Counted from the first letter of the stretch, positions 46,591-56,880 are shown. The stretch: DNA of 64,000 nucleotides from Mesobacillus harenae (GCF_013343715.1 NZ_JABUNR010000004.1:186001-250000); one strand, 5' to 3'. The notes: generated from the letters alone by a model not told the origin. Numbers and translations are program-made.

Positions 46591-47469
46591 TCATGACTCA
46601 ATATATTTCCAGAACATCCCGTACTTTACTGGAACCTGCTCAACAGCTTGCTTCAATAACAGCTTTTTCATTTCCTTCTCTACTTGTTGAACAGTTATGT
46701 TGTACACGACTGAAATCTCTTTTGAAGCAACAAGCTTATAGTACTTAAGAAATGATTCCAATGGCGGCGGAGTAGCCGGAACTGGTTTTTCCTGAAGCAT
46801 CTCTTCCAGAATCTGAACGTAAACCTCATAAGGGTAATAACCTGTTATTTTAATACCTTCCTCTTCCACTTTGGAATTAAAGAAAACGAAAGTTGGTATT
46901 TCCTGTACTTCCATTTCAGTTGTAATTTTCAGATCACATTGAAATGCTTTTGCTGCACCTTCCGAATGAATATCCGTAACAAATTCTGCAACATCAAGAT
47001 CTACAGACCGGGCGCAATCTTTAAGGACCTCAAAACTAGAAACATTTAGCTTCTCAAGAAATAAGACTTCTTGTATTTTTCGCAGAAAACGAATACCTTT
47101 TCTTCTTCCTTGCAATTCAGCAGCTTTAATTGCGACCGAAGCAAGATAGGGAGAATTGACAGGATTCTCAAACCATAGGTTGCCATCACATGACATTCCA
47201 GATCGGCTGGCCGTTTTTTCCCATAGATCTGCTATAGAATCATATTGTTTTTTACTTCCCATATTCAAGGAAGCAAGGCGGCCGCTTAACACATGCTTTA
47301 AAGAAAAATAGCGTCCATATTCTATCTGCAGCTTTTTTATAATCGGTTCCAAAGCCCAGCATTCGGGACATAGAGGGTCGACGAACATATAGATTTCAAT
47401 CGGCTTCTTTTCATTCCCATGACAATGGTGGGATGAGTTCATTGTTGCTTGTTGAAATTTATTACTCAC
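46591..47469 (-). CDS. spxH: SpxH (YjbH) ClpXP adaptor for Spx
   Basis: DsbA-like adaptor that delivers Spx to ClpXP for degradation. The 292 residues include a His-rich N-terminus (SSHHCHG, proposed zinc binding in the family) and the CPEC motif in DPLCPECWALEP near residue 35. It follows yjbI with a one-base overlap, the same operon as in B. subtilis, so the Spx adaptor and a truncated haemoglobin are made together. Confidence 0.93.
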   Translation of the reverse strand: MSNKFQQATMNSSHHCHGNEKKPIEIYMFVDPLCPECWALEPIIKKLQIEYGRYFSLKHVLSGRLASLNMGSKKQYDSIADLWEKTASRSGMSCDGNLWFENPVNSPYLASVAIKAAELQGRRKGIRFLRKIQEVLFLEKLNVSSFEVLKDCARSVDLDVAEFVTDIHSEGAAKAFQCDLKITTEMEVQEIPTFVFFNSKVEEEGIKITGYYPYEVYVQILEEMLQEKPVPATPPPLESFLKYYKLVASKEISVVYNITVQQVEKEMKKLLLKQAVEQVPVKYGMFWKYIES

Positions 47470-47870
47470 TAGCTTTCACCCTTTAGTTCATCGTCTGGCG
47501 TATTTATCATATGTTGGGCCGTCAAAACTAGCCTGGAATAAAAATTCTTTCGTAATTCCCCATCAAGACCGATTTCATCCATTGCTTCTGCCATACACGA
47601 AAGCCAGGCTTTAGCTCGTACTGGAGTGATTTCGAATGGCAGGTGTCTTGCTCGCATCATTGGATGTCCATGTTCATGTGTATATAATTGAGGGCCGCCC
47701 AGGTACTGAGTCAAAAATTGTTTTTGTTTTCTGGCCGTCTCTGTCAAATCATCAGGAAAAATAGGAGTGAGATCAGGGTGCTGTCCAACCCGGCGATAAA
47801 AAGCATCAACTAGCTTGTGAAGCTTTGCTTCACCAACGGCTTCAAACGGTGTTGGCATATGCTCGACCAT
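47469..47870 (-). CDS. yjbI: Truncated haemoglobin YjbI (group II, trHbO)
   Basis: Haem protein of 133 residues with a 2-on-2 globin pattern: FYRRVGQHPDL (helix B), the proximal-His region PMMRARHLPFEITPVRAKAWLSCM near 75-95, and the group II Trp in AWLSCM. It probably handles oxygen or nitric oxide. AAAGGAG precedes the ATG. First gene of the operon with spxH. Confidence 0.93.
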   Translation of the reverse strand: MVEHMPTPFEAVGEAKLHKLVDAFYRRVGQHPDLTPIFPDDLTETARKQKQFLTQYLGGPQLYTHEHGHPMMRARHLPFEITPVRAKAWLSCMAEAMDEIGLDGELRKNFYSRLVLTAQHMINTPDDELKGES

Positions 47871-47977
47871 AATATTAACTCCTTTAAATTAATGTAATAT
47901 GTTTCTTATTTTATCAATGCTATATTTATAACTCAAACAAATAGCTTATATATGACTAGTTTCGTTTTAATGTACAC

Positions 47978-48010
47978 AAAAAAACCGTCTGTTACCACTA
48001 ACAAACGGTT
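47978..48010 (-). terminator. Terminator after cwlQ
   Basis: AACCGTCTGTT / AACAAACGGTT hairpin with a T run on the minus strand. Confidence 0.8.
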
Positions 48011-48027
48011 CATTCCAACTTGTAATA

Positions 48028-48645
48028 TTATCCAATAAAAGTCCGAGTAACATTCCTAACGTAACTTTGTGTTTCTTTAAATGGAGGGATACCTCCGTAT
48101 TTGTCAACGTTACCAGGGCCAGCGTTATAAGCAGCGAGAGCGAGGTCTATATTTTGATCATAGCGGTCAAGCATCTGGCGGAGGTACTTGCTGCCCCCAA
48201 GGATGTTTTCAGCTGGATCGAAAGCATTCTTGACCCCAAGGTATTGGGCTGTACCAGGCATAAGCTGCATTAGCCCGGAAGCTCCAGCATGGCTGATAGC
48301 ATTGGGGTTGAAATTAGACTCTTGTTTAATCACAGCCTTTATTAAAGGGACCGGAAGATTATAAGTATCCGCAGCCTGTTTAATAATATCATCGTAATCC
48401 CCTTTACCCACCGTGAGCTTTGTCATTTGAACAGGAGGGAGTACAGGTCCAGTATGGGGTGCAATAGAGGCCAGACCTTGAGGAAGTTCGCTGCTTAGTT
48501 CTTTCTTGAAAAACTCCTCCCCCTGGCTCTTTAGGAAATCCTGTAACAACTCCTCAAATTGAGTCGTTTGATTTAACGGTGAGGTACGGCTGAAATTTTG
48601 GAGTGCCTGCAGTTCAAGCATAACTTTTAATTGATTAATATTCAT
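48028..48645 (-). CDS. cwlQ: Lytic transglycosylase YjbJ/CwlQ
   Basis: Peptidoglycan-cleaving enzyme. The C-terminal SLT domain (about 85-205) has the catalytic Glu in [15 protein letters not shown], then [13 protein letters not shown] and [16 protein letters not shown]. subtilis CwlQ is reported to be both muramidase and transglycosylase. There is no signal peptide; the 80-residue N-terminal part is helical and of unknown role. It ends 12 bases from yjbK and is transcribed in the same direction. Confidence 0.88.
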   Translation of the reverse strand: MNINQLKVMLELQALQNFSRTSPLNQTTQFEELLQDFLKSQGEEFFKKELSSELPQGLASIAPHTGPVLPPVQMTKLTVGKGDYDDIIKQAADTYNLPVPLIKAVIKQESNFNPNAISHAGASGLMQLMPGTAQYLGVKNAFDPAENILGGSKYLRQMLDRYDQNIDLALAAYNAGPGNVDKYGGIPPFKETQSYVRNVTRTFIG

Positions 48646-48656
48646 GTCGTCTCCTG

Positions 48657-49235
48657 TTAAATGCTTTTATATTTTTCATTATAAAACCGTTTGATTTTAT
48701 TTTCTGTGTCACGAAGAGGGATGCTAAGTTGATTTAGTAAGTGTAAAAACGTTTCCTGACCTTGCTTCGCGTCTTCTACCTCATATTCTATCTCATAATC
48801 AGTCTTGTTTAAATAGTCACTAATATCAAGGGCAATTAATCCACTTTTGTATGGTGTTTCCGCTCTCCTTGTTATCAAAGAACCAAAATGGTGAAGCTGT
48901 TCACTGCCGACTAGGTTAAATAAGGCGGACATTACAATACCTTCGGGAATATTTCCAGTTTCAAGGGCGGTTTTCACCTGGCTTGCAGACAAAGTTTGAT
49001 TGGTCTCAAGCAAGCCTTCCTTTGCAGGCTGCTTTAGAGTGAGCTCTGCTTTCCCGTCTTTCTCGCGAATTCTTAAAGCAGAATTTTTATCCTTAAGGTT
49101 GTAGGCAGGGGTTTCAAAGTAATGATTTACCTGTTTGGCAAACATATCCGATGTGATGTTAAAATAGGCGGTAGCCTTGTTAAATTCAGCTTCAGTAAGC
49201 AGGTTTTTAAATTCAATTTCAATTTGTTGAGACAC
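48657..49235 (-). CDS. yjbK: YjbK, CYTH-domain protein
   Basis: A 192-residue CYTH-fold protein (triphosphate-binding tunnel). The signature EIEFKN is near the N-terminus, with later [17 protein letters not shown] and a LEI-like ALDISDY strand. CYTH proteins act on inorganic triphosphate or related compounds; the substrate is unknown here. The frame opens at 49319, but AAAGGAAG is placed for the GTG at 49235 (MSQQIEIEF). It is divergent from yjbL. Confidence 0.87.
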   Translation of the reverse strand: MSQQIEIEFKNLLTEAEFNKATAYFNITSDMFAKQVNHYFETPAYNLKDKNSALRIREKDGKAELTLKQPAKEGLLETNQTLSASQVKTALETGNIPEGIVMSALFNLVGSEQLHHFGSLITRRAETPYKSGLIALDISDYLNKTDYEIEYEVEDAKQGQETFLHLLNQLSIPLRDTENKIKRFYNEKYKSI

Positions 49236-49357
49236 TGTCATTCTTCCTTTCTGCAGGGCACTAGCCATATTATCTCTTTCTTTCAATGACACTTCAATCC
49301 TTAGAAATAATTGTTTCAATATGGTAAAATAAAAAAGATTAATGGAGGTTCAAAATT

Positions 49358-49723
49358 ATGAAAAGAAAAATAACTATTTTAAACGCAGAAGTGACAGAAA
49401 ATGAACTTATTCTAGAAGCGGATTCAGATATAGACCTATCAGGACTTAATGATGCCGGGCAAATGTTAGTTGATTCTGATAATCTTTCATTCGTCTATCT
49501 TGCAGAGGAAGAGGAAGAATATATCTATATATCTGTACCTGAAGCGGTTTGGCCGGATATTCAAAAAGCACGCCAGCTTAAACTGCAGGCAATAGCCGTT
49601 AATAATAAAGGTAAGCTAATGCTGACACGGTTTATGGAGGAGCTGGAATATTTAATTGAAAATATAAAGGGTAACAGTAACTATGGAGAGGAAATGGTCG
49701 CAAAAGTAGAGGGTGTTTTTTAG
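49358..49723 (+). CDS. yjbL: YjbL (UPF0738 family)
   Basis: A 121-residue acidic protein with the family start MKRKITILNAEV and a run of Glu near residue 50. GGAGG precedes the ATG. It lies just ahead of the alarmone synthetase gene as in B. subtilis. Function unknown. Confidence 0.85.
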   Translation: MKRKITILNAEVTENELILEADSDIDLSGLNDAGQMLVDSDNLSFVYLAEEEEEYIYISVPEAVWPDIQKARQLKLQAIAVNNKGKLMLTRFMEELEYLIENIKGNSNYGEEMVAKVEGVF

Positions 49724-49786
49724 CGAGCCAAAATCACCATCCGCTTTACTCGTATATAAAGATAGAACCGGATGAGGTGGACACAG

Positions 49787-50425
49787 TTGAAGCATTGGGA
49801 TCACTTTTTAGAGCCCTATAAGCAGGCAGTTGAGGAGTTAAAAGTGAAACTTAGGGGGATGAGAACCGAATTCGACCTTAATTCTGCACATTCCCCGATT
49901 GAATTTGTTACCGGAAGGGTAAAACCTATTGCAAGTATTTTGGATAAAGCTAACGAAAAGGGCATTCCTCTAGATAAGCTTGATACGGAAATGCAGGATA
50001 TTGCCGGATTGAGAATGATGTGCCAGTTTGTGGAGGATATAAAAACAGTTGTTGAACTCATAAGGAAACGGAACGATTTTGAAGTTGTGGAAGAAAGAGA
50101 TTACATATCACATAAAAAAGCCAGTGGTTATCGATCCTATCATGTGGTTATCAAATATCCAGTTCAAACGATTAGCGGAGAAAAAAATATTCTAGCGGAA
50201 ATTCAGATTAGAACATTGGCAATGAATTTCTGGGCAACAGTTGAACATTCGCTCAATTACAAGTACAAAGGACAATTTCCAGATGATATACAACTCCGTC
50301 TCAAACGTGCTGCTGAAGCTGCTTTCCGCCTTGATGAGGAAATCTCGATAATAAGAGGAGAAATCCAGGAAGCCCAGGCGTTTTTCACAAGGAAGAAAGA
50401 GTTGAAGCAGGATGGAGAAAACTAA
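49787..50425 (+). CDS. yjbM: Small alarmone synthetase YjbM/SasB (RelQ type)
   Basis: Makes (p)ppGpp from GTP/GDP and ATP without the hydrolase domain of Rel. The 212 residues show the synthetase motifs GRVKPIASILDK near 45, DIAGLRMMCQFVEDI near 72, SGYRSYHVVI near 118 and EIQIRTLAMNFWATVEHSLNYK near 140. The frame opens with ATG 49772, but AGGTGG is spaced for the TTG at 49787, giving the family N-terminus. NAD kinase follows after 47 bases. Confidence 0.93.
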   Translation: MKHWDHFLEPYKQAVEELKVKLRGMRTEFDLNSAHSPIEFVTGRVKPIASILDKANEKGIPLDKLDTEMQDIAGLRMMCQFVEDIKTVVELIRKRNDFEVVEERDYISHKKASGYRSYHVVIKYPVQTISGEKNILAEIQIRTLAMNFWATVEHSLNYKYKGQFPDDIQLRLKRAAEAAFRLDEEISIIRGEIQEAQAFFTRKKELKQDGEN

Positions 50426-50472
50426 GCGGACGAAGACGGTCTGTTTCTAATTAAAAAAGGTGTGTGGAATTT

Positions 50473-51267
50473 ATGAGATTTGCCATAACTTCAAAAGGTG
50501 ATTCAAGATCCAACACGTTAATGCATAAAATGAGATCTTATCTTCTTGATTTTAACCTAATTTATGATGAAGACCAGCCAGATATTTGTATATCTGTTGG
50601 TGGTGACGGGACATTATTATATGCCTTTCACCGATACAGCCGCCGGCTGGACAGGACGGCGTTTGTAGGTGTACATACAGGGCACCTTGGTTTTTATGCC
50701 GACTGGGTTCCCGAGGAAATAGAAAAATTGGTTATTGCGATTGCTAAAACCCCTTATCAAGTTATTGAATATCCTCTTTTAGAGGTTATTATCCGCTATC
50801 TGTATGGAGGGAAGGAAACTCGCTACCTTGCCTTGAATGAATCAACTGTAAAAGCAGTTGACGGTACCCTGGTTATGGATGTTGAGATACGTGGTCAGCA
50901 CTTTGAAAGGTTTCGGGGGGACGGCCTCTGTGTTTCTACCCCGTCCGGAAGCACTGCCTATAACAAGGCACTCGGGGGGGCTATTTTACATCCTTCTATT
51001 CCTGCCCTTCAATTAGCTGAGATGGCCTCGATCAATAATAGGGTTTTCCGAACAGTCGGTTCTCCTCTAATTCTTCCGGATCATCATACATGCATGCTGA
51101 AACCGGTTAACAGGCCCGATTTTCAAATAACAATCGATCATCTTACTCTCCTTCATAAAGATGTAAAGTCAATCCAGTTTCGGGTAGCAGATGAGAAAAT
51201 TAGATTTGCCCGGTTCAGACCATTCCCGTTTTGGAAACGGGTTCATGATTCATTTATCTCTGATTAA
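50473..51267 (+). CDS. nadF: NAD kinase
   Basis: Phosphorylates NAD to NADP. The 264 residues contain the GGDGT motif in [13 protein letters not shown] near 45 and the conserved [13 protein letters not shown] near 157. A GTG at 50464 is too close to the GGTG ribosome site, so ATG 50473 is chosen. It sits in a probable operon yjbM-nadF-yjbO. It is called ppnK or nadK in other annotations. Confidence 0.94.
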   Translation: MRFAITSKGDSRSNTLMHKMRSYLLDFNLIYDEDQPDICISVGGDGTLLYAFHRYSRRLDRTAFVGVHTGHLGFYADWVPEEIEKLVIAIAKTPYQVIEYPLLEVIIRYLYGGKETRYLALNESTVKAVDGTLVMDVEIRGQHFERFRGDGLCVSTPSGSTAYNKALGGAILHPSIPALQLAEMASINNRVFRTVGSPLILPDHHTCMLKPVNRPDFQITIDHLTLLHKDVKSIQFRVADEKIRFARFRPFPFWKRVHDSFISD

Positions 51268-51292
51268 TTTCTGAATGACAGGAGCAAAAAAA

Positions 51293-52180
51293 ATGGGCGA
51301 TCGGTTCAGCCTTTCCTGGTGCATGGGGAGCCGGGAAGAAGGAAAGTTTATACGTGATTTCCTAAGAGAAAAAAACATATCAAAATCTGCTCTAACTGAT
51401 ATTAAATTTAAGGGCGGAAGTATTACGGTGAATGGTGAAGAAACGACCGTTCGTTATGCTCTCAGAGAATCTGATTTACTAAAGGTGATTTTTCCGGAAG
51501 AGGTTCCTTCAGTAGGACTAAAAGGGGAACTATTGCCGCTTGAAATTATATATGAAGATGAGTCCTTGCTTGTCATCAATAAGCCGGCAGAGATGAACAC
51601 AATACCTTCCAGGGAGCATCCCTGCGGAAGCCTTGCTAACGCTCTTATCGGCTATTATGATAATGCCGGAATACCTTCAACCACCCATATTGTAACGAGG
51701 CTTGACCGTAATACTACTGGTCTTGTTCTTGTTGCTAAACACCGGCATGTACATCATCTGCTTTCACTTCAGCAAAAGTACGGACAATTAAGGCGTGTTT
51801 ATGAAGCATTCACAGAAGGCTGGCTGGCTGGCGCTGAAGGCAAAGTTGAGGAGCCTATAGGAAGAAAAGAAACGAGTATTATTGAGCGCGAGGTCCGCCC
51901 GGATGGACAATATGCCTGCACTTTTTATCAGGTTATAGAAAGAAAAAAGAATTTTACTTGGGTGGAACTTCGCCTAGAAACAGGGCGTACGCATCAGATA
52001 AGGGTGCATATGTCACATTTAGGTCATCCGCTTTTAGGGGATGGATTATATGGCGGTAACAATACTCATATAAAAAGGCAGGCTCTCCATTGTAAGAGAT
52101 TAACCTTTTCCCATCCTTTAAGTGAAGAGATTCTTGAGTTTGAAGTTGGATTGCCAACAGATATGGGCAGGCTCCTATAA
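51293..52180 (+). CDS. yjbO: RluD-family pseudouridine synthase YjbO
   Basis: RNA pseudouridine synthase of 295 residues. The catalytic Asp lies in VTRLDRNTTGLVLVAK near 145, with the RluD-type segments LLVINKPAEMNTIPS near 100 and ETGRTHQIRVHMSHLGHPLLGD near 230. An S4-like N-terminal part (KSALTDIKFKGGSITVNGE) is present. AGGAG sets the ATG at 51293 over 51275. The exact RNA target is unknown. Confidence 0.9.
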   Translation: MGDRFSLSWCMGSREEGKFIRDFLREKNISKSALTDIKFKGGSITVNGEETTVRYALRESDLLKVIFPEEVPSVGLKGELLPLEIIYEDESLLVINKPAEMNTIPSREHPCGSLANALIGYYDNAGIPSTTHIVTRLDRNTTGLVLVAKHRHVHHLLSLQQKYGQLRRVYEAFTEGWLAGAEGKVEEPIGRKETSIIEREVRPDGQYACTFYQVIERKKNFTWVELRLETGRTHQIRVHMSHLGHPLLGDGLYGGNNTHIKRQALHCKRLTFSHPLSEEILEFEVGLPTDMGRLL

Positions 52181-52317
52181 AAGAGTAACCTCCTTTACAA
52201 TCCTGCAAACTTTTAAGAAGGCACAGGAGAATCAAGCAGTAGTTTTTTGACGACGGAACTGACCCAGACAATGCATGAAATTATCCGTAAGTGGGTATTG
52301 AAAATCTGTAAACGAAT

Positions 52318-52344
52318 AAAAAACCGGGACATTGTCCCGGTTTT
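52318..52344. terminator. Bidirectional terminator between yjbO and prpE
   Basis: AAAACCGGGAC-ATT-GTCCCGGTTTT, with A and T runs on the sides. Confidence 0.88.
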
Positions 52345-52361
52345 GCTAATCAAGGCTCTTT

Positions 52362-53099
52362 TCAAATTGGATCCTTTAACTTTCCATCTACAAGCGGCAT
52401 TGTAGATGGAACAGACAAAATTTCTAATTCAGGATATCTTAAAGCAGTTAATTTACCGCCAAAAACAGCCCCTGTATCAATATTGATTGTTCTATTGATG
52501 AATCTAGCCTCTTTTACAGGAGTATGGCCATAGACAATAAGTGCTGAACCATTGTAATCCACTGCCCAATCTCTTCTCACAGGAGTTCCGTCCGGGTTTT
52601 TCTCACCGGTAATGTCCCCATATAATACAAAGGTTTTAACTTTTGAAGTTCTTTTCCCAATATACTCCTCCTTAATCCCTGCGTGTGCGATGATTAACTG
52701 AGCATTATCTAATACATGGTACAACGGAGCATTTTCATAAAGATCGATAAAGTGCTGGCGGAATTCAGTCTGTCCATCCTTTGGCAATGTTTCATATTCT
52801 GCTACTGTCGTCTCCAGTCCATGAGTGACCTGTACCTTGTTTCCCAAAAGAAACCGGTAGAGCTTATTGCAATGGTTCCCAGGCACATAGTATGCATTTT
52901 TTTGGCTGACTAATTTACAAACACATTCAGCTGTTTTAATCGAATCAGGTCCTCTGTCCGTTAAGTCGCCAACAAAGGCAAGATGTCTCCCTAAAGGGTG
53001 AACAGGTAGGTTAGCCTGCCATACATAACCCAGTTTTGAAGTGAGTTCATAAAATTCTTCAAAACAGCCGTGGAGATCTCCTATAATATCCAGTTTCAT
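52362..53099 (-). CDS. prpE: Bis(5'-nucleosyl)-tetraphosphatase PrpE
   Basis: Metallophosphatase that hydrolyses diadenosine tetraphosphate and similar compounds; in Bacillus it is linked to spore germination. The 245 residues have the PPP-family motifs GDLHGC (residues 7-12), [10 protein letters not shown] near 44 and GNHCNKL near 75, with a later H in IVYGHTPV. It is transcribed against its neighbours. Confidence 0.93.
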   Translation of the reverse strand: MKLDIIGDLHGCFEEFYELTSKLGYVWQANLPVHPLGRHLAFVGDLTDRGPDSIKTAECVCKLVSQKNAYYVPGNHCNKLYRFLLGNKVQVTHGLETTVAEYETLPKDGQTEFRQHFIDLYENAPLYHVLDNAQLIIAHAGIKEEYIGKRTSKVKTFVLYGDITGEKNPDGTPVRRDWAVDYNGSALIVYGHTPVKEARFINRTINIDTGAVFGGKLTALRYPELEILSVPSTMPLVDGKLKDPI

Positions 53100-53308
53100 C
53101 TAAGCACCCCTTTTCCATAGACTTTATTATCTTACCCATATTTCTGGATAGTGTAATTCTCTCTTGATTAAAGGGGAAAGTAAGGTATCTTAAAATATAA
53201 ATTTCTGCTTCGAAAATTCTGATATTTTAAAGTTCAATGATTATAACACGACAAAAAAATTGATATTTGCTAGTATAAGTAAAATAAGCTGAGAAAGGGG
53301 GCAATGCC

Positions 53309-54688
53309 ATGAAGGAAAAACGCAGTGAAAATGGCAATCGTGCGATTAACATGGATCTTTTGATAGAAGCTCTTTCTGGCGAAAGAATAGACGAATTCCG
53401 CCAAGAATTTTTGGAACTTCATCCATATGATCAAGCCTCCGTTTTTAGTGAGCTGCCTGAAAATTTAAGGGATAAAGTATATCAGTATCTTTCACCAGAA
53501 GAAATGGCAGATTTATTTGAGAACCTGGATAATGAGGAAGTTGAATATAAAGATCTTTTGGCGGAAATGGCGCCAGGTTATGCCGCTGATATGCTGTCGC
53601 ATATGTACGCAGATGATGCGGTTGATGTATTAAATGAGCTTGAAAAGGATCAAGTAGTAAGTTACCTGACCATCATGAATAAGGAAGCTGCTCAGGAAAT
53701 TAAAGAGCTCCTTCATTATGAAGAGTATACAGCAGGTAGTATCATGACAACTGAATTTGTTGCTATATCTGCCAATCAGACTGTCAGATCGGCTATGTAC
53801 ATTCTGAAAAAGGAAGCACCAGGCGCAGAAACTATTTACTACGTCTATGTCCTTGACGAGGAGAGAAGGCTTGCAGGCGTTGTATCCCTTAGAGATTTAA
53901 TTATTACCGAAGATGATGTTATGATATCCGAAATTATGAATGACCGCATTACTTCTGTTTCGGTTGGAGAAGACCAGGAGGAGGTCGCCAGGATGATGAG
54001 AGACTATAACTTTCTTGCTGTTCCTGTAGTGGATTTTCAAAACCACCTGCTTGGCATTATCACTGTAGATGATATCATGGACGTTATGGATGAAGAGGCA
54101 TCTGACGATTACTCCAAACTCGCGGGTATTGCCGACATTGATACAATGGACAAAAGTTCAATAGGTGCAGCCCGGAAAAGGCTTCCCTGGCTGATCATTC
54201 TCCTTTTTCTTGGGATGTTTACTGCAAGTTTAATTGGCCGATTTGAAGATACACTTGATCAGGTTGCGATTCTGGCTATATTTATCCCGCTAATTGCAGG
54301 TATGGCTGGAAATACGGGCACTCAAGCATTAGCAGTAGCTGTCAGAGGGATTGCGACTGGAGATTTAGAAAAAGAGAACAAAATGAATCTGATTTTACGT
54401 GAAGCAGGGACAGGACTGATAACTGGAACGACATGTGGTATTCTTATAACTATTATTGTTTACATTTGGAAAGGTGACCTGTTTCTAGGGGGATTAGTGG
54501 GTATATCTATCCTATGCACATTAATTATTGCCACTCTAGCTGGCTCGCTGGTGCCGTTATTGATGCACAAACTTAATATTGACCCAGCAGTTGCTTCAGG
54601 ACCTTTCATAACAACTATTAATGATATTATCAGTATTTTAATTTATTTTGGAATTGCTACCATGTTTATGAGTCATCTTACACAGTAA
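53309..54688 (+). CDS. mgtE: Magnesium transporter MgtE
   Basis: Mg2+ channel/transporter. The 459 residues have an acidic MgtE_N helical domain (about 10-135), two CBS domains (140-265) and a five-helix pore domain with the conserved PLIAGMAGNTGTQ near 330 and the FITTINDIISIL end. GGGGG precedes the ATG. In the 200 bases upstream I see no M-box riboswitch. B. subtilis has its mgtE elsewhere, so this insertion between prpE and yjbQ differs from that species. Confidence 0.95.
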   Translation: MKEKRSENGNRAINMDLLIEALSGERIDEFRQEFLELHPYDQASVFSELPENLRDKVYQYLSPEEMADLFENLDNEEVEYKDLLAEMAPGYAADMLSHMYADDAVDVLNELEKDQVVSYLTIMNKEAAQEIKELLHYEEYTAGSIMTTEFVAISANQTVRSAMYILKKEAPGAETIYYVYVLDEERRLAGVVSLRDLIITEDDVMISEIMNDRITSVSVGEDQEEVARMMRDYNFLAVPVVDFQNHLLGIITVDDIMDVMDEEASDDYSKLAGIADIDTMDKSSIGAARKRLPWLIILLFLGMFTASLIGRFEDTLDQVAILAIFIPLIAGMAGNTGTQALAVAVRGIATGDLEKENKMNLILREAGTGLITGTTCGILITIIVYIWKGDLFLGGLVGISILCTLIIATLAGSLVPLLMHKLNIDPAVASGPFITTINDIISILIYFGIATMFMSHLTQ

Positions 54689-54702
54689 AGGGGGAAGGAT
54701 CA

Positions 54703-56562
54703 ATGGAAGAGCATGCATCACTCACATCTCTCCTAATAGTCATTTTGGTCGCATTCATGACACCAATTTTACTGCATCGGTTTAAACTAAATTTTATACC
54801 GGTTGTGGTTGCAGAGATACTAGTGGGTTTAATTATAGGCAGCAGCGGGTTTGATATCGTACATGAGGATATGTGGCTAGAAACTCTTTCTACTCTTGGT
54901 TTCATCTTTTTGATGTTCCTAAGTGGATTAGAGATAGATTTCAGCGCGTTTTCCGGATCGAAAAAACGGAAAACGCTGCCTAGTGGCAAACTGGAACCCA
55001 ATACCTTTCTGGTTTCCTCGGTTATATTCGTTGGTATTTTTATCATATCTCTGCTCCTTTCATATGCGTTTGTCTTATTAGGATTCATAGAGAATATGTT
55101 TTTAATGACGTTAATCATTTCGACTATTTCCCTTGGGGTAGTTGTGCCGACTCTAAAGGAAGCTCAAATAATGAAATCTGGCATCGGCCAGATTATCTTA
55201 TTAGTAGCGGTTATTGCCGATTTGGCTACGATGATACTGCTCGCAGTATTTGTCTCTATTAATGATAAAGGTCAAGGGAACACATGGCTGCTGCTTATCT
55301 TGTTCGCTGCTGGAGTTGCCCTGTACTTTCTTGGACGACGATTTAAAAACAGGCAATTTATCGACACACTTTCAACAGGTACCACACAAATCGGTACAAG
55401 GGCTGTATTTACGCTCATCATTGTACTAGTGGCTGTATCAGAGACAGTAGGGGCAGAAAACATCCTTGGAGCCTTCCTAGCTGGGGTACTGGTTTCATTG
55501 CTTTCACCGAATCAGGAAATGATTCATAAGCTCGATTCCTTTGGTTATGGCTTTCTGATTCCAATTTTCTTTGTAATGGTCGGTGTAGGGCTTGATATTT
55601 GGTCCTTATTAAGTGATCCAAAAATGTTAATTCTTATTCCATTATTGCTGTTGGCACTATTGCTATCAAAAGTCATTCCGGTATACTTGCTGAAAATATG
55701 GTATGACACAAAAACGGTAATAGCATCTGGTTTCTTGCTAACATCAACGCTATCACTTGTTATTGCCGCTGCAACTATCGGAGAAAGAATGGAAGTTATC
55801 ACTGCAGAAATGAGCGGTACGCTGATTCTTGTAGCTGTACTCTCCTGTGTTATAACTCCTGTGGTTTTCAAAAAGCTTTTCCCTAGGGAATTAACAGAAG
55901 AAAAGCAAATTAGGGTATCTTTTATTGGTGCAAACCAAATGACCCTCCCGGTATCCCGGGATTTAAAATCATCGTTATATGAGCCTGTTCTTTATCACAC
56001 AAAACAGGAAAAATCTGAAAGACAAATAGCCAATTCCCTGTTTGAAATCATTGAGGTAGATGAATTTTCACCAGAGAAACTAGCTGATAAAGGCGCGTTT
56101 GACACAGATATAGTCGTTATTTCAACTGGCGATGAAGAGGCCAATGCTACTATCGCGATGGAAGCGAAACAAAGTGGGACTGAGCGAGTTATTGTCAGAG
56201 TGGAAAGTCCAGACCTTGAAGGAAATCTTAAAGAACAGGATATTGAGGTATTTTCCGTTCTTCTGTCGACAAATGCATTGCTGCGTGCAGTTATTGAGGC
56301 CCCAGCAGTGATTAACATCCTGACAAATCAGGATACGGCTTTATATGAAATACGTATGCTGAATGAACAATTTGCAGGAATGACGGTAAGGAGATTTCCA
56401 TTTACAGGAGATGTAATATTTGTAAGGATTTTTAGAGGAAAGGACTCGATAGTTCCTCATGGGGAAACAGAGCTGCAAATAAACGATCGATTAATTGTTA
56501 CTGGAAGTAAAGAATATGTAGATGAACTTAAAAGAGAACTAGAATTCTGCGAATTTTGTTAA
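54703..56562 (+). CDS. yjbQ: CPA2-family cation:proton antiporter YjbQ
   Basis: Membrane antiporter (Na+/H+ or K+/H+) of 619 residues with 11-13 helices in the first 400 residues, a TrkA_N-like nucleotide-binding part (about 405-520, opening RVSFIGANQMTLPVSRDL, a degenerate GxGxxG) and a TrkA_C domain at the end (ITGS-type LIVTGSKEYV). It is 14 bases after mgtE, so both may be cotranscribed. The thiamine operon that follows yjbQ in B. subtilis is missing here. Confidence 0.9.
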   Translation: MEEHASLTSLLIVILVAFMTPILLHRFKLNFIPVVVAEILVGLIIGSSGFDIVHEDMWLETLSTLGFIFLMFLSGLEIDFSAFSGSKKRKTLPSGKLEPNTFLVSSVIFVGIFIISLLLSYAFVLLGFIENMFLMTLIISTISLGVVVPTLKEAQIMKSGIGQIILLVAVIADLATMILLAVFVSINDKGQGNTWLLLILFAAGVALYFLGRRFKNRQFIDTLSTGTTQIGTRAVFTLIIVLVAVSETVGAENILGAFLAGVLVSLLSPNQEMIHKLDSFGYGFLIPIFFVMVGVGLDIWSLLSDPKMLILIPLLLLALLLSKVIPVYLLKIWYDTKTVIASGFLLTSTLSLVIAAATIGERMEVITAEMSGTLILVAVLSCVITPVVFKKLFPRELTEEKQIRVSFIGANQMTLPVSRDLKSSLYEPVLYHTKQEKSERQIANSLFEIIEVDEFSPEKLADKGAFDTDIVVISTGDEEANATIAMEAKQSGTERVIVRVESPDLEGNLKEQDIEVFSVLLSTNALLRAVIEAPAVINILTNQDTALYEIRMLNEQFAGMTVRRFPFTGDVIFVRIFRGKDSIVPHGETELQINDRLIVTGSKEYVDELKRELEFCEFC

Positions 56563-56570
56563 GAAAAAAT

Positions 56571-56690
56571 AGAAAAGCGGAGGTGCCTCGAATAAGCCCG
56601 ACAAGCGCTGGAGGGCTTGAAGGTGAAGTCGTTCTTTGACTTCATCAGCAAGACCGAAGCGACTCGAGGGGTTAGGCGCCGCAGCTAGAC
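56571..56690. repeat. Dispersed repeat, short form (copy 1)
   Basis: The first 82 bases (56571-56652) are repeated without a single difference at 56693-56774, 122 bp on. The core GAAGTCGTTCTTTGACTTC is a hairpin, and the ends GCGGAGGTGCC / GGCGCCGCAG are roughly inverted. This repeat type is familiar from many Bacillus-group genomes; no coding content. Confidence 0.88.
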
Positions 56691-56692
56691 AA

Positions 56693-56880
56693 AGAAAAGC
56701 GGAGGTGCCTCGAATAAGCCCGACAAGCGCTGGAGGGCTTGAAGGTGAAGTCGTTCTTTGACTTCATCAGCAAGGCATCTACCTGAAGCAGCTTCTTTGC
56801 AGCCTTGCGACGCGGCTTTAGCCGTGGGAGCAGGACTCCCTGGCCGCTTTCTTTACTGATATATATGTGGCCTCGAGATG
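56693..56880. repeat. Dispersed repeat, long form (copy 2)
   Basis: The stretch begins with the 82-base exact duplicate of copy 1, then carries an extra module (GCTTCTTTGCAGCCTTGC, GACGCGGCTTTAGCCG, GGCCGCTTTCTTTACT) that copy 1 lacks. The whole is collinear with the inverted copy at 38858-39060. The closing arm of the short form is cut off after CCTCGAG. Confidence 0.82.

Noticed and set aside
46352..46594. 80-residue minus-strand frame
   Set aside because: It runs through the strong terminator of spxH and the Fnr/Rex-like boxes and lacks a ribosome site.
53100..53308. M-box riboswitch upstream of mgtE
   Set aside because: The gap is only about 200 bases and shows none of the conserved M-box helices or a terminator.
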